DNA of 5,479 nucleotides from Propionibacteriaceae bacterium (GCA_031262845.1 JAISGZ010000163.1:1-5479), one strand, 5' to 3'. Shown: positions 1 through 5,476, counted from the first letter of the stretch. Numbers and translations are program-made. Notes: generated by a model not told the origin, from the letters alone.

Positions 1-12
1 GTCATCGGCCAT
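1..12 (-). CDS. Possible start of a gene leaving the window on the left (partial)
   Basis: An ATG on the minus strand at 12-10 opens a frame reading Met-Ala-Asp-Asp up to the left edge. Only four codons are visible, so no function can be given. There is no Shine-Dalgarno in front of it. A TAGGCT hexamer lies 6 nt upstream, the spacing expected for a leaderless transcript that begins at the A of the ATG, a common arrangement in actinobacteria. The same strand as all other genes here fits. This is an inference from promoter spacing alone and the match could be chance. Confidence 0.2.
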
Positions 13-18
13 AGTGCG

Positions 19-47
19 AGCCTAGATCATGAAATCCCCGGCGTCCA
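19..47 (-). promoter_or_regulatory. Candidate leaderless promoter at the left edge
   Basis: On the minus strand TGGACG (47-42) and TAGGCT (24-19) are separated by 17 nt and resemble -35 and -10 boxes of a housekeeping sigma factor. The -10-like box ends 6 nt before an ATG at 12-10, which would place the transcript start at the first base of the codon. Both hexamers are imperfect matches (4 of 6 to TTGACA for the -35). Confidence 0.28.
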
Positions 48-52
48 CGACC

Positions 53-73
53 GGACCGGGCAGGGCTCGGTCC
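53..73. repeat. Small inverted repeat GGACCG/CGGTCC
   Basis: GGACCG (53-58) pairs with CGGTCC (68-73); two further pairs, one of them G-U, are possible and leave a five-base loop. A second small hairpin with perfect 7-bp arms, GACGATT (94-100) and AATCGTC (110-116), follows. Both lie in the gene-free left end, beyond the 3' end of mshC. Neither is followed by a T run on either strand. They may be terminators, or simply hairpins in a GC-rich spacer. Confidence 0.3.
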
Positions 74-154
74 CGTGATTCAAGGCGCGTTCAGACGATT
101 TGTTTCATGAATCGTCGTGTCTGCGGTTCGGTCCCGTTATCAATGGCGCATTCA
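67..154 (+). repeat. Two imperfect 27-nt direct repeats, 61 nt apart
   Basis: Positions 67-93 and 128-154 match at 22 of 27 bases and share the run TCGGTCCCGT followed by GGCGC. The second copy overlaps the left part of the diverged foldback-element relative at 125-280. The first copy may therefore be a broken end of another member of that family, or a local duplication. There is no gene here. The remainder of 1-285 shows nothing beyond the small hairpins, these repeats and the edge promoter candidate. Confidence 0.45.
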
Positions 155-280
155 CCGCACCCAGTGGGACGTTCAGCCGTGTGGCCAACGTCGATAGCCC
201 CTTAACAACCCCACCTCCGCCGTGGTAACGACAGCACCGACCAGCACGAATCACACGTCATCGACGACGCGACTGAGCAC
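125..280 (+). repeat. Diverged relative of the foldback element at 3648-3812
   Basis: Two blocks align without gaps, in the same orientation, to the foldback element upstream of the beta-helix gene. Bases 142-197 match 3668-3723 at 39 of 56 positions, and bases 211-261 match 3741-3791 at 40 of 51. Between the blocks this copy has 13 nt where the other has a 17-nt stretch that forms most of its inner hairpin. The right terminal repeat is still recognisable, with GCGAC then GAGCAC ending at 280; the left terminus is heavily decayed. The right end stops 5 nt from the mshC stop codon. The terminal inverted repeats no longer pair well, so this looks like an old, inactive copy. It carries no gene. 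Confidence 0.7.
168..192 (-). terminator. Terminator-like hairpin downstream of mshC
   Basis: GACGTT (168-173) and AACGTC (187-192) pair perfectly. Inside, GCC (176-178) pairs with GGC (183-185) around a GTGT loop, leaving a small internal bulge. It begins 93 nt past the mshC stop codon in the direction of transcription. No U run follows, so it would have to be a U-tail-less actinobacterial terminator. It sits inside the decayed repeat and may be incidental. Confidence 0.3.
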
Positions 281-285
281 ATCAC

Positions 286-1515
286 TCACAGCGCCACACC
301 GAGCAAGGCATCGATCGCCGCCACGACCTCAGCCCGATCTGCCCCTGGCTCGGCCGCCCAGGCGTCGACCAGGGCCAGAGCCCGATCGGCGTGGAGATCA
401 TCGCGCACCGCCGCCCGCATCGCCGCCACCGTCGCCGCGGCCGGGGTGGCAACGGAAGACTGGCTCGCACCCTCATTCGCGGCCGTCCGCCAGCGCTCCA
501 GTCGAGCTTCAGCGTCACTGAGGTCCGACGGCGTCCACGACCACGGTTGGCGGTAGTGATGGGCCAGCAAAGCCAACCGGATCGCCATCGGATTGGCGCC
601 TTGCCGCCGTAACTGCGACACGAAGACGAGATTGCCCCGCGACTTGCTCATCTTCTCGCCGTCCAAACCGACCAGACCAACGTGGGCGTAGACCTCAGCT
701 AGTGGCTGCCCGGTGGCGCTGAAGGCTTGGGCGGCGCACATCTCGTGGTGGGGAAAGATCAGGTCCTCCCCGCCCCCCTGAAGATCGAAGGCCGGACCCA
801 GCGTGTCCAGCGCCAAGGCCACACATTCGACGTGCCAACCGGGCCGGCCCCGACCCCACGGCGACTCCCAGCTGGGTTCTCCCGGCCTAGCCAAACGCCA
901 AACTAGGGCGTCGAGCCGATGTCTTTTACCAGGCCGGTCGGGGTCGCCACCGCGTTCGGCGAACAACTGTTCCATGGCCGCCGGCTCAAGGCCCGACAGA
1001 GAACCAAAAGTCGGGGCTGAGTTCGTGCAATACCAATCGGGATAGTCGGGATCGGCGACTTGATAAACCACGCCGGCGGCCCGCAGCCGGTCGATCAACC
1101 GACTGACCTGGTCGATCGATTCGACGACGCCGAGGTAGTGGTCGGGCGGGATGATCCGCAGCGCTGTCATATCGGTCCGGAACAGGTCGATCTGGTCGGT
1201 CGCCAAGGCGGTCCAGTCCGCGCCCGTGGCCGTTGCCCGCTCCAACAGAGGATCATCGACATCGGTCACGTTTTCGGTGTAGCTGACTGTCAGACCGAGA
1301 TCTCGCCAAACGCGATTGACGAGGTCAAACGTCAGGTAGGTGAAAGCGTGACCGAGGTGGGTGGCGTCGTACGGCGTGATCCCGCAGACGTACATCCGGG
1401 CCTGGCCGGCCGTCGGACCAGTTGCCTCTTGACGCCCGGTCGCCGTGTTCTTCAGCCACAGTCGGCCTTCGTCGGACGGTAGCCGGGGAATGATCGGCGC
1501 AGGCCAAGAACGCAT
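286..1515 (-). CDS. mshC: MshC, cysteine:GlcN-Ins ligase of mycothiol biosynthesis
   Basis: MshC joins L-cysteine, with ATP, to the amino group of GlcN-Ins in the cytoplasm to form Cys-GlcN-Ins, which MshD then acetylates to mycothiol. The 409-aa product has the class I cysteinyl-tRNA-synthetase-like catalytic core: the HIGH-type motif HLGHA at 53-57, KMSKS at 288-292, and the expected zinc ligands Cys44 (in YVCGITPYDATH), Cys231 (in GWHVEC) and His256 (in FPHHE), with GGGEDLIFPHHE at 247-258. It is MshC rather than CysS because the N-terminus (MRSWPAPIIPRLP) and C-terminus (AIDALLGV) match MshC, its length is close to the roughly 410 residues of known MshC, and it lacks the longer C-terminal tRNA-binding region. 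The ATG lies 9 nt after the beta-helix stop codon with no clear Shine-Dalgarno, so translation is probably coupled. No key residue is missing; it looks functional. Confidence 0.95.
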   Translation of the reverse strand: MRSWPAPIIPRLPSDEGRLWLKNTATGRQEATGPTAGQARMYVCGITPYDATHLGHAFTYLTFDLVNRVWRDLGLTVSYTENVTDVDDPLLERATATGADWTALATDQIDLFRTDMTALRIIPPDHYLGVVESIDQVSRLIDRLRAAGVVYQVADPDYPDWYCTNSAPTFGSLSGLEPAAMEQLFAERGGDPDRPGKRHRLDALVWRLARPGEPSWESPWGRGRPGWHVECVALALDTLGPAFDLQGGGEDLIFPHHEMCAAQAFSATGQPLAEVYAHVGLVGLDGEKMSKSRGNLVFVSQLRRQGANPMAIRLALLAHHYRQPWSWTPSDLSDAEARLERWRTAANEGASQSSVATPAAATVAAMRAAVRDDLHADRALALVDAWAAEPGADRAEVVAAIDALLGVAL

Positions 1516-1524
1516 GGGTTGAGC

Positions 1525-3552
1525 TTAGACCGGGCCGACCACTCGTTGGCCAACTTCCAAGCCGTCGACGGCGGCCGCGATCTCCGCCGAAATCGGCACC
1601 ACGGCGTCGCGCTGTTGGCCGGTGGCCTGGCGGAAGCTGGCTTCGTCCGAATAGTCGGTCGCCGGACCGCCCGAAACCGGCTGCCAGCGCACCAAACGCC
1701 GTTCCGGCGTGGCCGCCAAATCATTACCGTTGACTACCAGCTCGAGTTTCGACACCGGCGAATTGGCATTGTTCTGCAACCGCAAACTGGTCCACCAAAC
1801 CGCCGTGTTATAGCCATCGTCCCAGGTCAAACCCTGGTTAACCGGGGCTTCTAGACGGTTGTTGATGATTTCGACACCAGTCGCCGCGTAGGTCACGCAC
1901 TGTGGCGCCGAACCAGCACAGTAAGCCTCGGGCCGACGTGGGTCGATGATGCCGGCCACCGGCCGCCGGCTGTCCTGTTGCACGACCAGATTGATGTGAT
2001 TCGCGCCGATGGTGTTATTCCAGACTTTCGTCAGAGCCGAGTTGAAGACGTTGATGCCGTGCCAGGTGTTATTGGTGACGATGTTGTTGGCCACGATGAC
2101 CGATTGCGAGATTTCGACCACCAGACCGTCCGCCTCATTGCCGCGCATCGTGTTGCCGGTAATCGTCACACCGACCGCGGATTCGTCGAGCCATAAACCC
2201 GTGCTGTTGTTGTTGTCAAAACTGCTGTCGCTGATGACGGCGTCGCGCAGACGGGTTATCTTGACACCGGCGGCCACCGGGGCGTGGTTGAACTGTTCCG
2301 TGTTGTTACCGGTCGCGACCACTCGCAGCAAGCGCAAATTGTCGGCGTAACCGGCTGAAACACCGGCCAAGCCGTTATTCCGCGCGGTCAAGTTGACCAG
2401 GCTGACATCGGCGGCGCCGGCGCTGACGCCCTGGGTGGCGTTGTCCTCGACCACCAGGTTTTCGAGCCGGGCGCCCCGTCCCCAGTCGAGCACGTGAGCG
2501 GCCGGATTTTCCACCGGACCCTGGGAGCCGAGACCGTCGATCCGGATCGTGCCCATATCCGGCACCGAGGTGCCGTAGCGACGGACGCCGAGCCCGCGAA
2601 TGGTGACGTTCTTGGTCGCGATCTGAACGGCGATCGCCCGTTGGTAAGTGCCGGCGAATGGGCCCTTGGTTGAAGTCACAGTCGGCGCGCCCTCGGGTAT
2701 CCCCGTCGCCCGGACTTCCTGACCGGCCGGGTTCGAACCCAGATAGAGCTGGTCAGCGGCATCATCGATCCAGAAAGTGCCTGGTCCGACCTCGGCTAAG
2801 GTCGCCACCTCGGTCAGTTCCCGGCCCCCGAGCCAAACCTGATCCGGATGAGCCGCCATCGGCCGGTCGGGATTGACGAAAGCCCAGCCTTCAGCCGTAT
2901 TGTCCGCCACCCCGCGGGTGTAGGTCGGCGAGGCGTCCAGGTTGACTGTCCACCTGGCCCGCCAAACCGATCGACCGGCCGCACCGGTGGCGGCTGTCCA
3001 ACCGCTGACCGGCGTTGAGCCGTCCAGCCAGACGGCTTCGCCGGGGTAGTTCTGAATTGTCGAACCGGCCATGTATTGCTCGTTGATCAGGACGGTTTCA
3101 AAGTAGTTACCGGCTCGCACCACCACGGTGCCGCCGCGGGCCTGTTCCAGAGCTTTCCGGATCGTCCGCTTCGGCGCCGAGACCGTACCGTTATTACTGT
3201 CGGAACCGGTCGCCTGATCGACGAAGACAGCCCCCGCCGGAATGGCGTAGCGGGCTTGTCCGACCGGTAACGAGCCCGCCGTTGTCGGCAGTGTCGGGTC
3301 GGCCGAAGCGGTCGGGCTGACAGCGGTTGACGGCTCCGCCGACGGCGTGCGGCTGGGCTGAGGGATGACAGTCGGCAGCGGTATCACCGGCGGCAACGGC
3401 CGGCAACCGACCGTCACCAAGCTGGCCCCGATCAGAACCGGCAGTGCGATCGCCAGCCGCAGCCACCGCCGTCGGGTTTGCTGCGATCCAGTTGGTTCGG
3501 CCCTTCGGCCAGCCGTGACCTGTGAGTTGTGGTTGTCGCGTGATGTTGTCAT
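1525..3552 (-). CDS. Secreted right-handed beta-helix protein, probable lipoprotein
   Basis: The 675-aa product begins with a 25-residue polar leader, then TRRRWLR (26-32, close to the Tat signal S/T-RRxFLK), a hydrophobic stretch (about 33-48) and a lipobox-like TVGC ending at Cys50. A Pro/Ser/Thr-rich spacer (51-95) should hold the protein off the membrane. Residues 108-155 resemble DUF1565 (VFVDQATGSDSNNGT, then PKRTIRKAL and GGTVVVRAGNYFETV). A middle domain follows (about 170-290), then Asn- and Gly-rich beta-helix coils (about 305-520) with repeated NNT, GNN and NGLAGVSAG-type turns, as in pectate-lyase-like and NosD folds. Cys545 and Cys552 could form a disulfide. Such proteins usually bind or cleave polysaccharide; I cannot name a substrate or catalytic residues. 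The ATG at 3552 is the only ATG or GTG between the upstream in-frame TAA and the signal peptide, although its Shine-Dalgarno is poor. It appears co-transcribed with mshC. Confidence 0.85.
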   Translation of the reverse strand: MTTSRDNHNSQVTAGRRAEPTGSQQTRRRWLRLAIALPVLIGASLVTVGCRPLPPVIPLPTVIPQPSRTPSAEPSTAVSPTASADPTLPTTAGSLPVGQARYAIPAGAVFVDQATGSDSNNGTVSAPKRTIRKALEQARGGTVVVRAGNYFETVLINEQYMAGSTIQNYPGEAVWLDGSTPVSGWTAATGAAGRSVWRARWTVNLDASPTYTRGVADNTAEGWAFVNPDRPMAAHPDQVWLGGRELTEVATLAEVGPGTFWIDDAADQLYLGSNPAGQEVRATGIPEGAPTVTSTKGPFAGTYQRAIAVQIATKNVTIRGLGVRRYGTSVPDMGTIRIDGLGSQGPVENPAAHVLDWGRGARLENLVVEDNATQGVSAGAADVSLVNLTARNNGLAGVSAGYADNLRLLRVVATGNNTEQFNHAPVAAGVKITRLRDAVISDSSFDNNNSTGLWLDESAVGVTITGNTMRGNEADGLVVEISQSVIVANNIVTNNTWHGINVFNSALTKVWNNTIGANHINLVVQQDSRRPVAGIIDPRRPEAYCAGSAPQCVTYAATGVEIINNRLEAPVNQGLTWDDGYNTAVWWTSLRLQNNANSPVSKLELVVNGNDLAATPERRLVRWQPVSGGPATDYSDEASFRQATGQQRDAVVPISAEIAAAVDGLEVGQRVVGPV

Positions 3553-3612
3553 GAGAGAAAACCGCCCAACTGCCCGGCTGGACCGAAGCGTTTAGAGGTG
3601 CTGAGGAACAAC

Positions 3613-3624
3613 CAAGAAATCTTG
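3613..3624. promoter_or_regulatory. AT-rich palindrome, possible operator
   Basis: CAAGAAATCTTG has perfect 5-bp arms around two bases. It lies just downstream of the -10-like GATAAT (3640-3635) in the direction of the beta-helix gene, near the expected transcript start, where a repressor could act. It is short and a single copy, so the assignment is weak. Confidence 0.22.
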
Positions 3625-3634
3625 ACTAATTCCA

Positions 3635-3662
3635 ATTATCGGGAACCCTAGTGCCCTGTCGC
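3635..3662 (-). promoter_or_regulatory. Candidate hybrid promoter for the beta-helix/mshC unit
   Basis: On the minus strand GATAAT (3640-3635) matches the -10 consensus TATAAT at 5 of 6 bases. Sixteen nt upstream lies GCGACA (3662-3657), with the GACA core of TTGACA. The -35-like part is inside the left terminal repeat of the foldback element, while the -10 is in host DNA. A transcript would start near 3628, giving a leader of about 75 nt before the ATG at 3552. This is the best promoter-like match in front of the two-gene unit, but it is judged by eye. Confidence 0.42.
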
Positions 3663-3812
3663 ATCTAAATGCCGTATTCGCGGCACCCGGTGGGGCACCC
3701 AGCCGCGTTGTCGTCGTCGCCGGTAGATCCACTACCGGCTCCTCCTCCGCCTTGCTAGCCACCCCACCGGCCACCACGAATAACACGACATTTAGATGCG
3801 ACAGGGCACTAG
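3648..3812. mobile_element. 157-bp MITE-like foldback element with CTAG flanks
   Basis: The ends are perfect 20-bp inverted repeats, TGCCCTGTCGCATCTAAATG at 3652-3671 and its complement at 3789-3808. CTAG lies outside each end (3648-3651 and 3809-3812) and is either a 4-bp target duplication or an extension of the repeat, which cannot be told apart because CTAG is palindromic. Pairing continues inward: TATTCG (3675-3680) with CGAATA (3777-3782), and CCGGTGGGG (3687-3695) with CCCCACCGG (3762-3770). A separate perfect 8-bp hairpin, GCCGGTAG/CTACCGGC (3719-3739), is near the centre. There is no transposase gene. This matches a non-autonomous miniature inverted-repeat element mobilised in trans. 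CTAG would suit the YTAR targets of some IS5-type elements, but I cannot assign a family. A diverged relative lies at 125-280. Confidence 0.78.
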
Positions 3813-3859
3813 CGATGGCCTCTGACAGTCGCAAAACTCAGCCTCACGACAGCCCTCTT

Positions 3860-3919
3860 CAATGCCCGGTCTGGGAAAGCGACTGGGAGCCCACCGAGCA
3901 TTGCGAAAACGGCTTTCCC
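3860..3919. repeat. Two interlocking inverted repeats (pseudoknot order)
   Basis: Arm A CAATGCCCGGT (3860-3870) pairs with ACCGAGCATTG (3893-3903) at 10 of 11 positions. The odd position becomes a U-G wobble only in minus-strand RNA, giving a full 11-bp stem there. Arm B GGGAAAGC (3873-3880) pairs perfectly with GCTTTCCC (3912-3919). The order A1-B1-A2-B2 means that the stems either compete or form a pseudoknot. The block begins 29 nt past the DUF3145 stop codon in the transcribed direction. It may act as a terminator for that gene, although no U run follows, or as a structured RNA. Confidence 0.5.
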
Positions 3920-3948
3920 GCGGGTGAGAATCTCGATCCGCCAGCCCC

Positions 3949-4449
3949 TTAGACGACCTGGCGCAACCACCGGACCGGTTCGGTTTCACCGGCCATCCGG
4001 AACGGCTCCAGTTCATCGTCCCAGGCCTCACCGAGCAAGCGAGATAGCTCCACGACCAGCCGTGACGAATCGTGACGGGCTTGCCGCAAGGCTTGGCGTA
4101 ATTCGTTCTCCCCCACCACCAAGTCGCCGGCCGGGCTGGTCTGAGCGTGGAACAGGCCCAAGTCCGGTGTATAGGCGAAGCGCAGGCCTTCATTGGCCGT
4201 GGTGGGTTCTTCGGTGACTTCGAAGCGCAGTTGTGGGAATCGTTGCAAGGTTGAAACCAGACGGGTCGACGTACCAACCGCTCCTGACCAGGTCACTTCA
4301 GCCCGATAGGACGAGGTCTCAACTTCTTGGGGTGTCCAGCCGAACCGCAAGGGCCGACCCAGAGCCGAACTGACCGCCCACTCGATGTGTGGGCATAACG
4401 CCGCTGGAGCGGAGTGAATAAAAACGACACCGCTCGTCATCATGTTCAT
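3949..4449 (-). CDS. DUF3145 family protein
   Basis: The 166-aa product matches the actinobacterial DUF3145 family, whose function is unknown. Recognisable features in order are GVVFIHSAPAALCPHIEWA (7-25), YRAEVTWSGAVGT (48-60), a leucine-rich segment (62-75), FEVTEEPT (76-83), AYTPDLGLFHAQTSPAGDLVVGENELR (92-118) and an acidic-aromatic C-terminal part with EAWDDELEPFR (141-151). Its length is in the family range as I recall it (about 155-170). There is no signal peptide or membrane segment, so it is probably cytoplasmic. Of three in-frame ATGs close together (4449, 4443, 4440), the first is chosen because GAGGAGG lies 6 nt upstream. It appears to be a single-gene unit, with the permease terminator upstream and structured DNA downstream. 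Confidence 0.9.
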   Translation of the reverse strand: MNMMTSGVVFIHSAPAALCPHIEWAVSSALGRPLRFGWTPQEVETSSYRAEVTWSGAVGTSTRLVSTLQRFPQLRFEVTEEPTTANEGLRFAYTPDLGLFHAQTSPAGDLVVGENELRQALRQARHDSSRLVVELSRLLGEAWDDELEPFRMAGETEPVRWLRQVV

Positions 4450-4455
4450 CAGGCG

Positions 4456-4462
4456 CCTCCTC
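4456..4462 (-). promoter_or_regulatory. Shine-Dalgarno of the DUF3145 gene
   Basis: GAGGAGG on the minus strand ends 6 nt before the ATG at 4449, an ideal distance, which decides the start among three close ATGs. It is the only strong Shine-Dalgarno visible in the window. Its 3' part lies in an 8-bp palindrome, AGGCGCCT (4451-4458), and its first base is shared with the leader hairpin. Confidence 0.75.
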
Positions 4463-4493
4463 GGTCAAACGTCTTCCCCTGATCGTTTGACCG
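4462..4493 (-). promoter_or_regulatory. Leader hairpin directly against the DUF3145 ribosome site
   Basis: CGGTCAAACG (minus strand 4493-4484) and CGTTTGACCG (4471-4462) are perfect 10-bp arms around a 12-nt loop, ATCAGGGGAAGA. The 3' arm ends on the first base of the Shine-Dalgarno. As RNA it would be a stable stem touching the ribosome site; as DNA it is a dyad that a dimeric regulator could bind. No T run follows the stem, so it is not a classical terminator. I do not recognise it as a known riboswitch or operator. Confidence 0.6.
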
Positions 4494-4519
4494 CCGGACT
4501 CGGCGCTGGTTGTTCTCAC

Positions 4520-4548
4520 AGGCTACCGCAAGCCGTCAGACCGGACGT
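4520..4548 (-). promoter_or_regulatory. Weak promoter candidate for DUF3145
   Basis: TAGCCT (minus strand 4525-4520) has the TANNNT form of actinobacterial -10 boxes and is preceded by GCGG. No convincing -35 lies 16-18 nt upstream; ACGTCC at 4548-4543 is poor. The leader would be about 65 nt and would include the hairpin at 4462-4493. A promoter must lie somewhere between the terminator at 4590 and the start at 4449, and this is the best hexamer that I see. Confidence 0.22.
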
Positions 4549-4589
4549 GATGGCGCGGTTGAGCCGATCGACTGAGTTAACTGTGGTGG

Positions 4590-4624
4590 GGCCCGGTGAC
4601 TGCGAATTTCGAGTCAGCCGGGCC
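4590..4624 (-). terminator. Hairpin terminator of the permease operon
   Basis: In minus-strand RNA GGCCCGGCTGACT (4624-4612) pairs with AGTCACCGGGCC (4601-4590): 12 pairs, one bulged base and a 10-nt loop. It begins 12 nt after the permease TGA. No U run follows (CCACCACAG), as is common for actinobacterial intrinsic terminators. It separates the transporter operon from DUF3145. Confidence 0.7.
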
Positions 4625-4636
4625 TTGAGGGCCGTC

Positions 4637-5476
4637 TCAGCCCTTGACCGCTCCCGCGGTCACACCTTTAATAATGTGCCGTTGACCGATGAGATAGAAC
4701 ACGACGATCGGAATAATTGACAAGACGAGCATGGCCATGAAACCACCCATGTCTTTTTGACCGTAGGAACCCTGCATATAGCTCTGGACGGCGATCGGAA
4801 TGGTTTTGTAGTCGGTGCCGATGGTCAAATACGGCAGCCGGTAATCGTTCCAGACCCACATGGCGTTAAGAATTGCCACCGTGACCGCTGTTGGCCGCAA
4901 CACCGGGAAGATGATTTTGAAAAAGACCTTGAGTGGCGAAGCCCCGTCGATCATGGCCGCCTCTTCTAATTCGATGGGGATCGACCGAATGAAACCGACG
5001 AAGATGAATACGCTGAGCCCGGCTCCAAAACCGGTGTAGAGCAGGATAATGCCGACCGGGTTATCGAGGTGAGTCGTGTTCGCTAATTTCGACATCGTGA
5101 ACATGACCATGTCGAAGGGCACGATCATCGAGAAGACGAACAGGTAATACAAGGCCGTCGTGTACCAGGCTTTGACTCGGGCGATATACCACGCTGTCAT
5201 CGGCGTGACGACACAGATCACCAAGACTGAGAACACGGTGATGAACAACGAGTAACCCAAAGCCGACAAGAAACCTGTCCGCTGCAAGCCGTCGGTGTAG
5301 TTCGAGGTCGCCGCAAAGCTATTCTCATTCGGTAGCGCAAAAGGCTCATTCATAATGAACAAATTGCTCTTGAACGAGTTGATGATGACGAACACGAAGG
5401 GCACCAGCCAGAGAATGGCCAGAACCAGTAAACCCCAGAAACCGATTTTACGGAAGAGTCGATTACGTTCCGACAT
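4637..5476 (-). CDS. Carbohydrate-type ABC transporter permease (MalG-like)
   Basis: The 279-aa product is the inner-membrane permease of a binding-protein-dependent importer of the MalG/UgpE type, typically the second permease of a sugar operon. Six hydrophobic segments are visible at about 12-33, 72-95, 106-128, 140-162, 197-215 and 246-265. The EAA loop that contacts the ATPase is at about 171-195 (EEAAMIDGAS, then F and IIFPVLRP). The C-terminus GVTAGAVKG is typical of the family, and the length is normal (about 275-300). The ATG is 3 nt inside the right edge, so its ribosome site and the upstream partners (permease, solute-binding protein) lie outside the window. The terminator that follows suggests it is the last gene of its operon. 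The substrate cannot be read from the permease alone. Confidence 0.92.
   Translation of the reverse strand: MSERNRLFRKIGFWGLLVLAILWLVPFVFVIINSFKSNLFIMNEPFALPNENSFAATSNYTDGLQRTGFLSALGYSLFITVFSVLVICVVTPMTAWYIARVKAWYTTALYYLFVFSMIVPFDMVMFTMSKLANTTHLDNPVGIILLYTGFGAGLSVFIFVGFIRSIPIELEEAAMIDGASPLKVFFKIIFPVLRPTAVTVAILNAMWVWNDYRLPYLTIGTDYKTIPIAVQSYMQGSYGQKDMGGFMAMLVLSIIPIVVFYLIGQRHIIKGVTAGAVKG

Larger units (their letters stand above)
3553..3948. other. 396-bp gene-free stretch between the beta-helix gene and DUF3145
   Basis: I see no credible gene here. From left to right it holds an AT-rich leader with a 12-bp palindrome (3613-3624), a -10-like box (3635-3640), the foldback element (3648-3812), about 45 bases with nothing recognisable, and two interlocking inverted repeats (3860-3919). 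One minus-strand frame stays open across the element (3592-3834), but its bias comes from the GC-rich repeat and it is not conserved as protein in the diverged copy. Confidence 0.7.

Noticed and set aside
29..205. 58-aa plus-strand frame from ATG at 29
   Set aside because: It is in repeat-derived DNA, has no Shine-Dalgarno, is on the opposite strand to all genes here, and has no recognisable motif.
222..521. 99-aa plus-strand frame rich in Pro, Arg, Ser and Thr
   Set aside because: Its low-complexity composition is typical of a wrong frame in GC-rich DNA, and it overlaps the 3' end of mshC antisense.
39..542. Identical 14-bp run CGGCGTCCACGACC at 39-52 and inside mshC at 529-542
   Set aside because: A single 14-bp match of GC-rich sequence in a window this size is plausible by chance, and the flanks do not extend the similarity.
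1060..1482. 140-aa open frame on the plus strand opposite mshC
   Set aside because: It is the antisense shadow of a strongly recognisable mshC in GC-rich DNA. It has no family features and no ribosome site.
286..1515. Alternative assignment as cysteinyl-tRNA synthetase (CysS)
   Set aside because: The length, the missing C-terminal region and the MshC-type termini point to the mycothiol ligase.
3741..3791. Three-base periodicity of mismatches between the two element copies (8 of 11 in one phase)
   Set aside because: It hinted at coding, but that phase contains stops on both strands and the other aligned block (3668-3723) shows no periodicity. Small-sample chance is likely.
3648..3812. Assignment of the element to the IS6 family because CTGTCGCA resembles CTGTTGCA ends
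   Set aside because: IS6 elements make 8-bp target duplications. The flanks here share only the 4-bp palindrome CTAG, so the resemblance is not enough.
3592..3834. 80-aa minus-strand frame spanning the foldback element
   Set aside because: In the diverged copy the same frame has stop codons and an indel, and the substitutions do not favour third codon positions of this frame. It is better explained as non-coding repeat.
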